Below are positions 42,410-49,661 of a stretch of DNA of 64,000 nt, one piece after another. The stretch covers positions 1,302,001 to 1,366,000 of the forward strand of contig NZ_CP103794.1 of NCBI RefSeq assembly GCF_030388325.1, read 5' to 3'. Source of the stretch: Flavobacterium johnsoniae. GTDB lineage: Bacteria; Bacteroidota; Bacteroidia; Flavobacteriales; Flavobacteriaceae. Numbering within the stretch: the stretch's first letter is position 1; every line of letters begins with the position of its first letter. The notes below the pieces were generated by a model. It saw nothing but the letters and a program-made list of their open reading frames with translations. It ran no database searches and was not told the DNA's origin. The translations under genes and the position numbers were made by a program.

Positions 42410-42568
42410 CTATGTATTTCCGTTTCCGCCATTATTTTTCCCAGGATCTACTGATGGTGTTGTTGGATCTGCAGGAGTTTCTCCGTCACCGCCGCGAATC
42501 ACTTTTAATTCAGCTGCCACTAATTTTTCATTTTGGAAATTTTGGAAATTTGATTTAGGATTTTTCAT
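42410..42568 (-). CDS. Double-glycine leader peptide, tandem copy 2
   Basis: A 52-aa paralogue of the 42189 gene. The leader is almost identical (MKNPKSNFQNFQNEKLVAAE then LKVIRGG) and the core is DGETPADPTTPSVDPGKNNG then GNGNT. It differs from copy 1 mainly in the Pro-rich middle of the core; the GKNNGGNGNT end is invariant. No Cys. It lies on a repeat unit of about 221-226 bases that includes the intergenic part. Confidence 0.82.
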   Translation of the reverse strand: MKNPKSNFQNFQNEKLVAAELKVIRGGDGETPADPTTPSVDPGKNNGGNGNT

Positions 42569-42635
42569 GATGCTTATATTTTAATGTCTTTAGTAATTGA
42601 TTTTTTGGATGCTTTATATATTAGGTAGAAATGGC

Positions 42636-42794
42636 CTATGTATTTCCGTTTCCGCCATTATTTTTTCCAGGATCTACTGGTGGTGTTGTTGGATCTGCAG
42701 GAGTTTCTCCGTCACCGCCACGAATTACTTTTAATTCAGTTGCCACTAATTTTTCATTTTGGAAATCTTCGAAATTTGCTTTATAATTTTTCAT
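42636..42794 (-). CDS. Double-glycine leader peptide, tandem copy 3
   Basis: A 52-aa paralogue. The leader starts MKNYKANFEDFQNEKLVATE and ends LKVIRGG, with core DGETPADPTTPPVDPGKNNG then GNGNT. Substitutions against the other copies are mostly in the first ten residues of the leader, while the VIRGGDGETP junction is unchanged. This indicates selection for cleavage and for the core. Confidence 0.82.
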   Translation of the reverse strand: MKNYKANFEDFQNEKLVATELKVIRGGDGETPADPTTPPVDPGKNNGGNGNT

Positions 42795-42861
42795 GATGCT
42801 TATATTTTAATGTCTTAATAATTGATTTTTTTGGATGCTTTGTATATTAGGTGGAAATTAT

Positions 42862-42999
42862 TTAGGTATTTCCGTTTCCGCCATTATTTTTCCCTGGATC
42901 TACAGGAGTCTCACCGTCACCGCCACGAATCACTTTTAATTCAGCTGTTACTAATTTTTCATTCTTGAAATCTTCGAAATTTGATTTAGGATTTTTCAT
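42862..42999 (-). CDS. Double-glycine leader peptide, tandem copy 4 (first in the array)
   Basis: A 45-aa paralogue, promoter-proximal. The leader is MKNPKSNFEDFKNEKLVTAE then LKVIRGG, and the core is DGETPVDPGKNNGGNGNT. It is seven residues shorter than copies 2 and 3 through loss of the (A/N)DPTTP segment, so the core keeps only the two conserved ends. No Cys. Confidence 0.82.
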   Translation of the reverse strand: MKNPKSNFEDFKNEKLVTAELKVIRGGDGETPVDPGKNNGGNGNT

Positions 43000-43581
43000 T
43001 TTCTTTTCTATTTTAGGTTATATTTTAATACAAATAATCTTTCATAAATATTTTTAAGCGATATTTAGAAATGCGATAAAATCGATAATTTTAAATTGGC
43101 TACGCTAAAATTTTTGGTTTATTTTGATTAAAAAAAGCTGTAAAATTGAACTTCTTTTATAAGTTAAATCTCACTTTGAAATGTTTGATTTTGCTTTTTT
43201 TGAGAGGTAATTTTGGTGCAATTAAGGGTCTTTTTTGATCACTTTTGGAGTTGTTTTTCATACTCTTCTGACCACTTTTTTTCTTTAAAATAATAGAGTT
43301 TTTATCGTTTCTTTTTCATGTTTTTTGATGTTTGAATTATTTCTATTCCAAAACTAGACAAAAACATAAACCGTTAATCGAAAAATGGCTTTCTGAGTTT
43401 TTTATTCAAAAAATAACAATGTAATTACTTGTATGTCAATAAATTAAAACAAGTACTATACTTGGTATAATTTATAAATTGTATGTGGTATAATTAATAA
43501 AATGTATGCACGTATGCGATATTTATCAATAAAAACCCCAATCTTTGCATTGTATTCATGATTTAAAAACGGTCGAAAACG
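43000..43581. other. AT-rich intergenic region between divergent peptide array and VKOR gene
   Basis: About 580 bases without a supportable gene. It must contain the divergent promoters of the peptide array (minus) and the VKOR gene (plus). I could not identify a convincing TAnnTTTG pair for either. The notable structure is the direct repeat at 43463-43508. Confidence 0.6.
43463..43508 (+). promoter_or_regulatory. Two 23-bp direct repeats upstream of the VKOR gene
   Basis: TGGTATAATTTATAAATTGT then ATG, and TGGTATAATTAATAAAATGT then ATG, lie head to tail with a 23-base period. Further GTATG words occur at 43431 and 43512. Direct repeats at about two helical turns suggest cooperative regulator binding 75-120 bases before the ATG. 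Confidence 0.5.
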
Positions 43582-45138
43582 ATGTTAAAACTGGTCCAAA
43601 AATTTCTTCAAATCAACAAATACTCAGACATAAAAAATGAGTTCAAGGATCTGTTTTTGTCTCATCCAAATTATCCAAGTTTATTTGCAATTACAGACTC
43701 GTTCGATTTGCTTTCTGTAGAGAACGCAGCGGTAAGAGTTTCGAAGGAACAAATTGTAGATCTGCCATCAAATTTTTTGGCCTATTTTAAAGATGAATTA
43801 ATTCTAGTCGAAAAGATTAAAAACGGTGTTCGAATTACAACGACAAAAAAAGGAAGCCAGAAATTATCTTATGATAAATTTCTTTTAGACTGGAACGGAG
43901 TAATTGTTGCCATTGAACCCAATAATGTTGTTGCAAGAGAAAATTTGAAAGTAGAATACAATTGGTTGAAATATTTCTTGCCACTTGTTCTTTTAATCGG
44001 ATTATCATTTTTCTATAACAGCTTTGATTTATTTAGCGGCTCATTTTTAATTACGTCGATAATTGGTTTAGTAGTGAGCATATTTATTGTTCAGCAGAAA
44101 TGGGGTGTTAAAAACACTGTAATTTCAAAATTTTGTAATTTAAGTTCTAACTCTTCTTGTCATTCAGTAATAAGTTTCAACGATGATATTGCAAATAAGT
44201 GGTTAAGTTTTTCAGATTTACCATTATTATTCTTTAGTGCAAGCATTATTGCCATTTTAATACAGCCATTAAATTCTGCCATTTTTGTTGGTTTTTTAAG
44301 TCTGTTGGCAATTCCATTGGTAGTTTGCTCTATTTGGATTCAAAAATTTGAAATTCAAAAATGGTGCGTTATGTGCTTAGCAGTATCATTCTTGATTTTA
44401 GTTCAGAGTGTAATATGGTTTTCATCAGACTTATTTACTTTGAGTTTTAGCTTAAATACAATTTTTCCTTATGTGTTTTCTTTATTGCTTTTGATTCCAA
44501 TTTGGGCAGCAGTAAAAGTGATGATTAAAAACATTTTGGATAATGAGAATTCATTAAAAGAACTTAAAAAGTTTAAAAGAAATTATTCTCTATTAAACTT
44601 CTTGTCTAAAAAAGTAAAATATACTAAAGGATTTGAAGAATTAAGAGGTCTAAATTTTGGAAATAAAAATGCAGTAGTAAGACTTTCAATAATTATAAGT
44701 CCAAGTTGCGGACATTGTTACAAAACATTTCAAGAAGCTTTTGATTTGGTATTGAAGTTTCCAGATAAAATATATTTAAACGTTCTTTTTAATATTAATC
44801 CAGAAAACAACGACAATCCATATAAAGCTGTTGTTGAGAGATTGTTAACCATAAATAGAATAACTCCAGGAAAAACTGTCGAAGCTATTTCTGATTGGTA
44901 CATTAAAAGAATGGTACACAAAAAATGGTTAAAAAAATGGTCTGTAGATTCTGTTAGTATGATGATCAGTCAGGAAATTCAAAAACAATACGATTGGTGT
45001 TCAATGAATAATTTTAATTATACACCAGTAAAAATTGTAAATGAAAGATTATTTCCTAACGAATATGAATTGAATGAATTAAAATATTTCTTGAATGATT
45101 TTGTTGATGAAGTTCAAGTTTTAGAAAAAACAGCCTAA
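43582..45138 (+). CDS. C39-like / VKOR / thioredoxin fusion protein (disulfide-forming)
   Basis: A 518-aa protein in three parts. Residues 1-115 resemble a C39 peptidase domain (HPNYPSLFAITDSFDLLSVE) but contain no Cys, so it is inactive and may bind leader peptides. Residues about 130-315 are a vitamin K epoxide reductase-type membrane domain with Cys185 and Cys193 in KFCNLSSNSSCHSV and the active CxxC in EIQKWCVMCLAVSF (262, 265). Residues 330-518 are a thioredoxin-fold domain with ISPSCGHCYKTF (376-379) and a cis-Pro candidate (TPVKIV). VKOR/Trx pairs make disulfides in secreted proteins. The next three genes encode Cys-bearing double-glycine peptides, their likely substrates. Confidence 0.88.
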   Translation: MLKLVQKFLQINKYSDIKNEFKDLFLSHPNYPSLFAITDSFDLLSVENAAVRVSKEQIVDLPSNFLAYFKDELILVEKIKNGVRITTTKKGSQKLSYDKFLLDWNGVIVAIEPNNVVARENLKVEYNWLKYFLPLVLLIGLSFFYNSFDLFSGSFLITSIIGLVVSIFIVQQKWGVKNTVISKFCNLSSNSSCHSVISFNDDIANKWLSFSDLPLLFFSASIIAILIQPLNSAIFVGFLSLLAIPLVVCSIWIQKFEIQKWCVMCLAVSFLILVQSVIWFSSDLFTLSFSLNTIFPYVFSLLLLIPIWAAVKVMIKNILDNENSLKELKKFKRNYSLLNFLSKKVKYTKGFEELRGLNFGNKNAVVRLSIIISPSCGHCYKTFQEAFDLVLKFPDKIYLNVLFNINPENNDNPYKAVVERLLTINRITPGKTVEAISDWYIKRMVHKKWLKKWSVDSVSMMISQEIQKQYDWCSMNNFNYTPVKIVNERLFPNEYELNELKYFLNDFVDEVQVLEKTA

Positions 45139-45173
45139 AATTAAAACAATAATAACCCCAAAAACCTGCAGTT

Positions 45174-45356
45174 ATGTTAAAGAATATTTTGAAATTGAAA
45201 GGTGCAGTAGAATTGACTGCGAGTGAGCAAAAAACAATAAACGGAGGAAATGCTCCTATTTGTGATGACGGATTTAAAGCTAAAAGATGTACAGAATTTG
45301 GAACTGTTCCGGCATATTGGAGCTGCTTACCAAATAGCTACGTTGGAAGCTGTTAG
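45174..45356 (+). CDS. Cys-containing double-glycine peptide, 4 Cys
   Basis: A 60-aa precursor. Leader MLKNILKLKGAVELTASEQK then TINGG (Gly-Gly at 24-25); core NAPICDDGFKAKRCTEFGTV then PAYWSCLPNSYVGSC, with Cys at 30, 39, 51 and 60. The leader is of the bacteriocin/ComC type processed by C39 peptidases. It lies 35 bases after the VKOR gene, so it is probably co-transcribed and forms two disulfides. Confidence 0.88.
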   Translation: MLKNILKLKGAVELTASEQKTINGGNAPICDDGFKAKRCTEFGTVPAYWSCLPNSYVGSC

Positions 45357-45428
45357 CAGAAAAAAAAACTCAAGCATCAAGTTTTTACAGATTTGAGGCT
45401 TAAACCCAGAAAACGTAAATAACCAGTT

Positions 45429-45560
45429 ATGTTAGAAAAAATTTTAAAAAGTAAAGAGACAAAAAAGCTGACAAAAAAAGAGCAGAAAAACATTTTAGGT
45501 GGCGAATCATCGGAACCAAATTGTTACAATGCCACAGCTGATAAATTTTATGCTTGCTAA
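45429..45560 (+). CDS. Cys-containing double-glycine peptide, 2 Cys (43 aa)
   Basis: A 43-aa precursor easily missed by length cut-offs. Leader MLEKILKSKETKKLTKKEQK then NILGG (Gly-Gly at 24-25, the same register as its neighbours); core ESSEPNCYNATADKFYAC, with Cys at 32 and 43. One disulfide would close a ten-residue loop. It is 72 bases after the 45174 gene and 63 before the 45624 gene. Confidence 0.85.
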   Translation: MLEKILKSKETKKLTKKEQKNILGGESSEPNCYNATADKFYAC

Positions 45561-45623
45561 TTTGAATATTTAAATAGTAACAGAGTTAAAAGCTCTGTTA
45601 CTATTAAAAAAAGGGTATTAGTT

Positions 45624-45815
45624 ATGTTGAAAAAAATTTTAAGTCTTAAAGATGCTCACACTATTAATAAAAGTGAGCAGAAAACCATAAAAGGAGGAAT
45701 TCCTCAATGTTGGGTTTACGCCTTAGAAGCGGGATGCATTTTAATATCATCAGGCGAAACTTGTCCAAAAAATACAGTATCTGGTATTTGTGATACAAGT
45801 CGTCTTTGTTGTTGA
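45624..45815 (+). CDS. Cys-containing double-glycine peptide, 6 Cys
   Basis: A 63-aa precursor. Leader MLKKILSLKDAHTINKSEQK then TIKGG (Gly-Gly at 24-25); core IPQCWVYALEAGCILISSGE then TCPKNTVSGICDTSRLCC, with Cys at 29, 38, 47, 56, 62 and 63, enough for three disulfides. It is the last of the three plus-strand peptides; a structured RNA-like region and a terminator follow. Confidence 0.88.
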   Translation: MLKKILSLKDAHTINKSEQKTIKGGIPQCWVYALEAGCILISSGETCPKNTVSGICDTSRLCC

Positions 45816-45889
45816 TTTTTTAACTTTTTTAGAGTAATACGATATAGCCTTATTTAGAATTTAGTCATGTTTTTTTTGAATGTATAGGC

Positions 45890-46081
45890 GCTCGATCGTG
45901 GAACATTGAGCATTTTCTTAGTATTGATGATTGGTACTAAGATTCTTAGGAGTTGGCCGCTGTGTTTAATTTTAATTGGTTAGGGTAAAACCGCGGCCAT
46001 GTCCTAAAGAAATTGTGTTGCTAGAAAATTTGTTTATGAATAGCCAAACAGAGAAGATTTATGTCTTCTCTGTTTTTTTTT
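45890..46081 (+). ncRNA. Candidate structured RNA ending in a Rho-independent terminator
   Basis: Four successive hairpins lie in a non-coding gap. The first is GCTCGAT / ATTGAGC (45890-45911, one G-U pair). The second is CTTAGTA / TACTAAG (45917-45941). The third is a long two-part stem, TTAGGA + TGGCCGC pairing with GCGGCCA + TCCTAA (45946-46007, with a two-base internal loop). The fourth is a terminator hairpin (46047-46081). The GC-rich third stem is striking in this AT-rich region. It could be a small RNA or the structured 3' UTR of the peptide transcript; no Rfam family can be assigned by eye. Confidence 0.5.
46047..46081 (+). terminator. Terminator between peptide genes and exporter
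   Basis: AAACAGAGAAGA and TCTTCTCTGTTT form a 12-bp hairpin around TTTATG, followed by a T run. It separates the VKOR/peptide transcript from the exporter genes. Confidence 0.85.
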
Positions 46082-46133
46082 ATGGATTAACAAGATTTTT
46101 TTTTCTTAAATTGCTCGTGAAAATCAAAATAAA

Positions 46134-48326
46134 TTGAAAAAATTCATTCATTACAGACAAGCTGATAATAAAGATTGTGGGCCTACTTGTTTAAAAATTA
46201 TAGCTAAATATTACGGCAAAACAATCAATATTCAGGAGTTGCGAGATTTTAGCGAAACAACTCGTGAAGGAAGTAATCTGCTTTTTTTGAGTGATGCCGC
46301 CGAAAAAATTGGTTTTAGAACTTTAGGCGTAAAATTGTCTGTAACAAGAATTGAAGAAGCGCCTCTTCCGTGTATTCTTCATTGGAATAAAGATCATTAT
46401 GTTGTTCTTTATAAAATAAAAAAAGGAAAATTCTACATATCAGATCCTGCGTTTGGACTTCTAGAATATAATAAAGAAGAATTTGTTAAGTTCTGGATTG
46501 GAAATAATGCAGATGATGAAACAAAAGAAGGAATCGCACTTTTAATAGAAGCAACACCAAATTTCTTTCAATCTGATTTTGATAAAGAAGAAAATTCAGG
46601 TTTAGGTTTTAGATTTCTTTCGCAGTATTTATTTCAATATAAATCTTTTTTAATTCAATTGGCAATTGGTCTTCTTGCCAGCAGTTTGCTGAATCTTATT
46701 TTTCCATTCTTGACTCAGAGTATTGTCGATGTCGGAATCCAGAATCAGAATATTAATTTTATCTATCTAATTCTTTTTGCAATGCTTTTTATTTTTGCCG
46801 GAAGAACAGGTTTAGAATTAATCAGAAGCTGGATTTTACTTCATCTGTCCACAAGAATTAATATTTCGCTGATTTCAGATTTCTTTATAAAATTAATGAA
46901 TCTGCCGATTTCCTTTTTCGATGTCCGAATGACGGGAGATATTATGCAGCGAATAAATGATCATCGAAGAATCGAAAAAATTCTTACTACATCTTCTTTA
47001 AATGTGCTTTTTTCTGTAATTAATATGTTTGTCATGGGCGCAGTTCTGGCTTATTTTAACTTGCAGATATTTTTAGTGTTTTTTCTGGGAAGTTTCTTCT
47101 ATTTCGGATGGATTACTTTGTTTTTAAAAAGAAGAGAAGTATTAGATTATAAGCGTTTTGCTGAAGTTTCTAATGAGCAAAATAAGGTTATGGAACTTAT
47201 AAACGGAATGCAGGAAATAAAACTCCACAACGCAGAAAAACAAAAACGCTGGGGGTGGGAATATGTGCAGGCAAGACTTTTTAGAGTTTCGATAAAAGGT
47301 TTGGTTTTAGAACAATCTCAGACAATTGGCTCTTCTGTAATTAACGAATTAAAAAATATTTTCATCATTCTTCTTTCTGCCAAGTTAGTAATAGAAGGTT
47401 CTATTACGCTGGGTATGATGCTTGCTATAAGTGCTATTGTAGGAAGTTTAAATGGTCCAATTACACAATTAATAGAGTTTGTAAGAGAATTGCAAGATGC
47501 CAAAATTTCGCTTGCTAGATTGTCTGAAATTCATCAAAAAGAAGATGAATTGCAGCAAGAAGCTCATCAGACAAATGAAATTCCGCATGATGCTGATATT
47601 GAAATTAAAAATCTTTCTTACCGATATTTAGGCTCAGATACTCCAGTTTTAGACAATTTGAATCTAGTAATTCCAGCCAATAAAGTAACCGCAATTGTTG
47701 GTGTTAGCGGAAGCGGAAAAACAACTTTGATGAAACTGCTTTTAAAATTTTACGAACCCGAAAAAGGAGAAGTTACAATTGGAAATGCACAACTAAAAAA
47801 TATTTCTCAAAAAGCTTGGAGATCAAATATTGGAGCCGTGATGCAGGAAGGATTTATTTTTAGCGATACAATTGCCAATAATATTGCTTTTGGAACAGAT
47901 AGAATTGATAAAGAAAGATTGGTTTATGCCGCAGATGTTGCCAATATTAAAGAATATATAAGTGGATTGCCTCTTGGATTTAATACAAAAATAGGTGCTG
48001 AAGGATTAGGAATGAGTACGGGACAAAAACAACGTTTGCTTATTGCGAGAGCGGTTTATAAAAATCCGGAAATTTTGTTTTTTGATGAAGCGACATCGGC
48101 TTTAGATGCCAATAATGAGAAAGAAATTATGAAAAAACTCGATGTTTTTTTCAAAGATAAAACAGTAGTTGTAATTGCACATAGATTGAGTACGGTTATG
48201 AATGCAGATCAGATTGTGGTTTTAGATAAAGGTAAAATTATCGAAATGGGGAGCCACTCTGCATTGGTAGCACAAAAAGGAAATTATTTTGAACTGGTTA
48301 GAAATCAATTACAATTAGGGAATTAA
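46134..48326 (+). CDS. Peptidase-containing ABC transporter (C39, bacteriocin exporter type)
   Basis: A 730-aa exporter that cleaves double-glycine leaders and pumps the core peptide. The N-terminal C39 peptidase has Cys15 in ADNKDCGPTCLKIIAKYYG, His88 in WNKDHYVVLY and Asp104 in YISDPAFGLL. About six transmembrane segments follow (165-430). The ATPase has Walker A GVSGSGKTTLMK (about 523), signature MSTGQKQRLLIARA, Walker B EILFFDEATSALD and switch VIAHRLS. The start is TTG 46134; no in-frame ATG lies upstream of the Cys motif. The HlyD adaptor follows two bases later, and Cys-bearing peptide genes precede it. Confidence 0.94.
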   Translation: MKKFIHYRQADNKDCGPTCLKIIAKYYGKTINIQELRDFSETTREGSNLLFLSDAAEKIGFRTLGVKLSVTRIEEAPLPCILHWNKDHYVVLYKIKKGKFYISDPAFGLLEYNKEEFVKFWIGNNADDETKEGIALLIEATPNFFQSDFDKEENSGLGFRFLSQYLFQYKSFLIQLAIGLLASSLLNLIFPFLTQSIVDVGIQNQNINFIYLILFAMLFIFAGRTGLELIRSWILLHLSTRINISLISDFFIKLMNLPISFFDVRMTGDIMQRINDHRRIEKILTTSSLNVLFSVINMFVMGAVLAYFNLQIFLVFFLGSFFYFGWITLFLKRREVLDYKRFAEVSNEQNKVMELINGMQEIKLHNAEKQKRWGWEYVQARLFRVSIKGLVLEQSQTIGSSVINELKNIFIILLSAKLVIEGSITLGMMLAISAIVGSLNGPITQLIEFVRELQDAKISLARLSEIHQKEDELQQEAHQTNEIPHDADIEIKNLSYRYLGSDTPVLDNLNLVIPANKVTAIVGVSGSGKTTLMKLLLKFYEPEKGEVTIGNAQLKNISQKAWRSNIGAVMQEGFIFSDTIANNIAFGTDRIDKERLVYAADVANIKEYISGLPLGFNTKIGAEGLGMSTGQKQRLLIARAVYKNPEILFFDEATSALDANNEKEIMKKLDVFFKDKTVVVIAHRLSTVMNADQIVVLDKGKIIEMGSHSALVAQKGNYFELVRNQLQLGN

Positions 48327-48328
48327 TC

Positions 48329-49618
48329 ATGAACGAAGATACATTTGAATTAAGGAGCGAAGAGGTTCAGGACATTTTGACCAAAGTACCACATTGGATG
48401 ATTCGATGGGGAACGGTTTTGATATTTGCCATTATCGTGATGCTGTTTTTTGTTTCTTGGTTTGTAAAATATCCAGATGTTGTTAAAACAGAAATTGTAA
48501 TTACAACCAATATTCCGCCAGAGAGAATTGTTTCAAAATCTTCTGGTCGTATAGAAGCTATTTTAGTTAAAGATAAAACGCCTGTTGCAAAAAACAGTAC
48601 GCTTGCAATTATTGAAAATACAGCGAATTACAGAGATGTTTTTCTGCTTAAAAGCATTGTGGACAGTTACGATATTAATAATTCGAAAAAAGCTTTTCCT
48701 TTTGAATCACTAAAAAATAAACAATTAGGAGAAATTGAAAGTGCTTTTGCTGTTTTTCAAAAAGATTATCAAGCACAGCAATTGAATGAAAGTCTGCATC
48801 CTTTTGAAATTGAAAGTATAGCGCAAAGCTCTGAGAAAATTCAGCTTAAAGAAAGATTGGATATTCTTCAGCAACAAAAAGTGCTGAACGAAAGCGAACT
48901 CCAATTACAGAAAAATGAAATTGCACGATTTGAAACATTATTCAATAAAGGCATTATTTCTGCTCAAGAAATGGAAGCTAAAAAATTGGGATATCTTCAG
49001 GCAATGAAGAGCTATAAAGGACTTTTAACTTCGATTTCTCAAATAAAATCTTCGTTGATTGATAATACTAAATCAAGTCAAAATTCGCAGATAAATAGCA
49101 CAAAAGAAGAAGTTAATCTAGGTAGAAGCATGGCGCAATCTTTTTATCAGTTAAAAAAAGTTATAAAAGATTGGGAACTGACTTATACATTAAAATCTTC
49201 TGTTAGCGGTGTAGTTACTTTTTTGCAGGTTTGGAATGAAAATCAAACTATTAATGTGGGAGATAATGTTTTTTCGATAATTCCCGATGCAAAAAATACG
49301 TTTATAGGAAAAGTGAAAGCTCCGGCTTTAAATTCAGGAAAAATAAAAGTAGGGCAACGTGTTAATATTCGTCTCGCAAATTATCCAGATAGAGAATTTG
49401 GCGTTCTAAAAGGGGAGATTAAAAATATTTCTTTAGTGCCAGACAAAGACGGAAATCTGTTGGTAGATGTTGCTCTTCCAAACGGATTAAAAACTTCTTA
49501 TGATAAGCAAATTGTTTTTCAGCAGGAAATGAAAGGAAGCGCAGAAATTGTAACCGAAGATCTGCGATTAATTGAAAGAATTTTGTATCAGTTTAAAAAT
49601 ATTTTTGAACAAGTTTAA
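48329..49618 (+). CDS. HlyD family secretion adaptor
   Basis: A 429-aa membrane fusion protein with one N-terminal transmembrane segment (about 30-48, VLIFAIIVMLFFVSWFV). A split lipoyl domain (SKSSGRIEAILVKDKTPVAK; later LKSSVSGVVTFLQVWNENQT) flanks a long coiled coil (about 110-270). A beta-barrel follows (IGKVKAPALNSGKIKVGQRV, NIRLANYPDREFG). It starts two bases after the C39 exporter stop and links that exporter to an outer-membrane channel, which is not encoded here. Confidence 0.93.
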   Translation: MNEDTFELRSEEVQDILTKVPHWMIRWGTVLIFAIIVMLFFVSWFVKYPDVVKTEIVITTNIPPERIVSKSSGRIEAILVKDKTPVAKNSTLAIIENTANYRDVFLLKSIVDSYDINNSKKAFPFESLKNKQLGEIESAFAVFQKDYQAQQLNESLHPFEIESIAQSSEKIQLKERLDILQQQKVLNESELQLQKNEIARFETLFNKGIISAQEMEAKKLGYLQAMKSYKGLLTSISQIKSSLIDNTKSSQNSQINSTKEEVNLGRSMAQSFYQLKKVIKDWELTYTLKSSVSGVVTFLQVWNENQTINVGDNVFSIIPDAKNTFIGKVKAPALNSGKIKVGQRVNIRLANYPDREFGVLKGEIKNISLVPDKDGNLLVDVALPNGLKTSYDKQIVFQQEMKGSAEIVTEDLRLIERILYQFKNIFEQV

Positions 49619-49661
49619 GATTGCCCAAAAACTATTACTAACTAAAACCAATTTTTATTAA

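Larger units (their letters stand above)
42189..42999 (-). repeat. Four-unit tandem duplication carrying peptide genes
   Basis: Successive stop codons are 221, 226 and 226 bases apart. Both coding and spacer parts are repeated (for example AAAAATCAATTACTAAAGAC and ATTAAAATATAAGCATCATG before the ATG of copies 2 and 3). This is recent local amplification. Confidence 0.85.

Noticed and set aside
42189..42999. CRISPR-like regular repeat array
   Set aside because: The units are 221-226 bases, each with a conserved coding frame; no short repeat/unique spacer pattern and no cas genes.
43463..43508. TGGTATAAT as extended -10 sigma-70 promoters
   Set aside because: Bacteroidetes do not use the E. 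coli consensus, and the element is repeated at 23 bases, which fits an operator better.
45927..45983. Short ORF MIGTKILRSWPLCLILIG in the exporter leader region
   Set aside because: It lies within the hairpin cluster, has no GG leader or start context, and is readily explained as chance in structured RNA.
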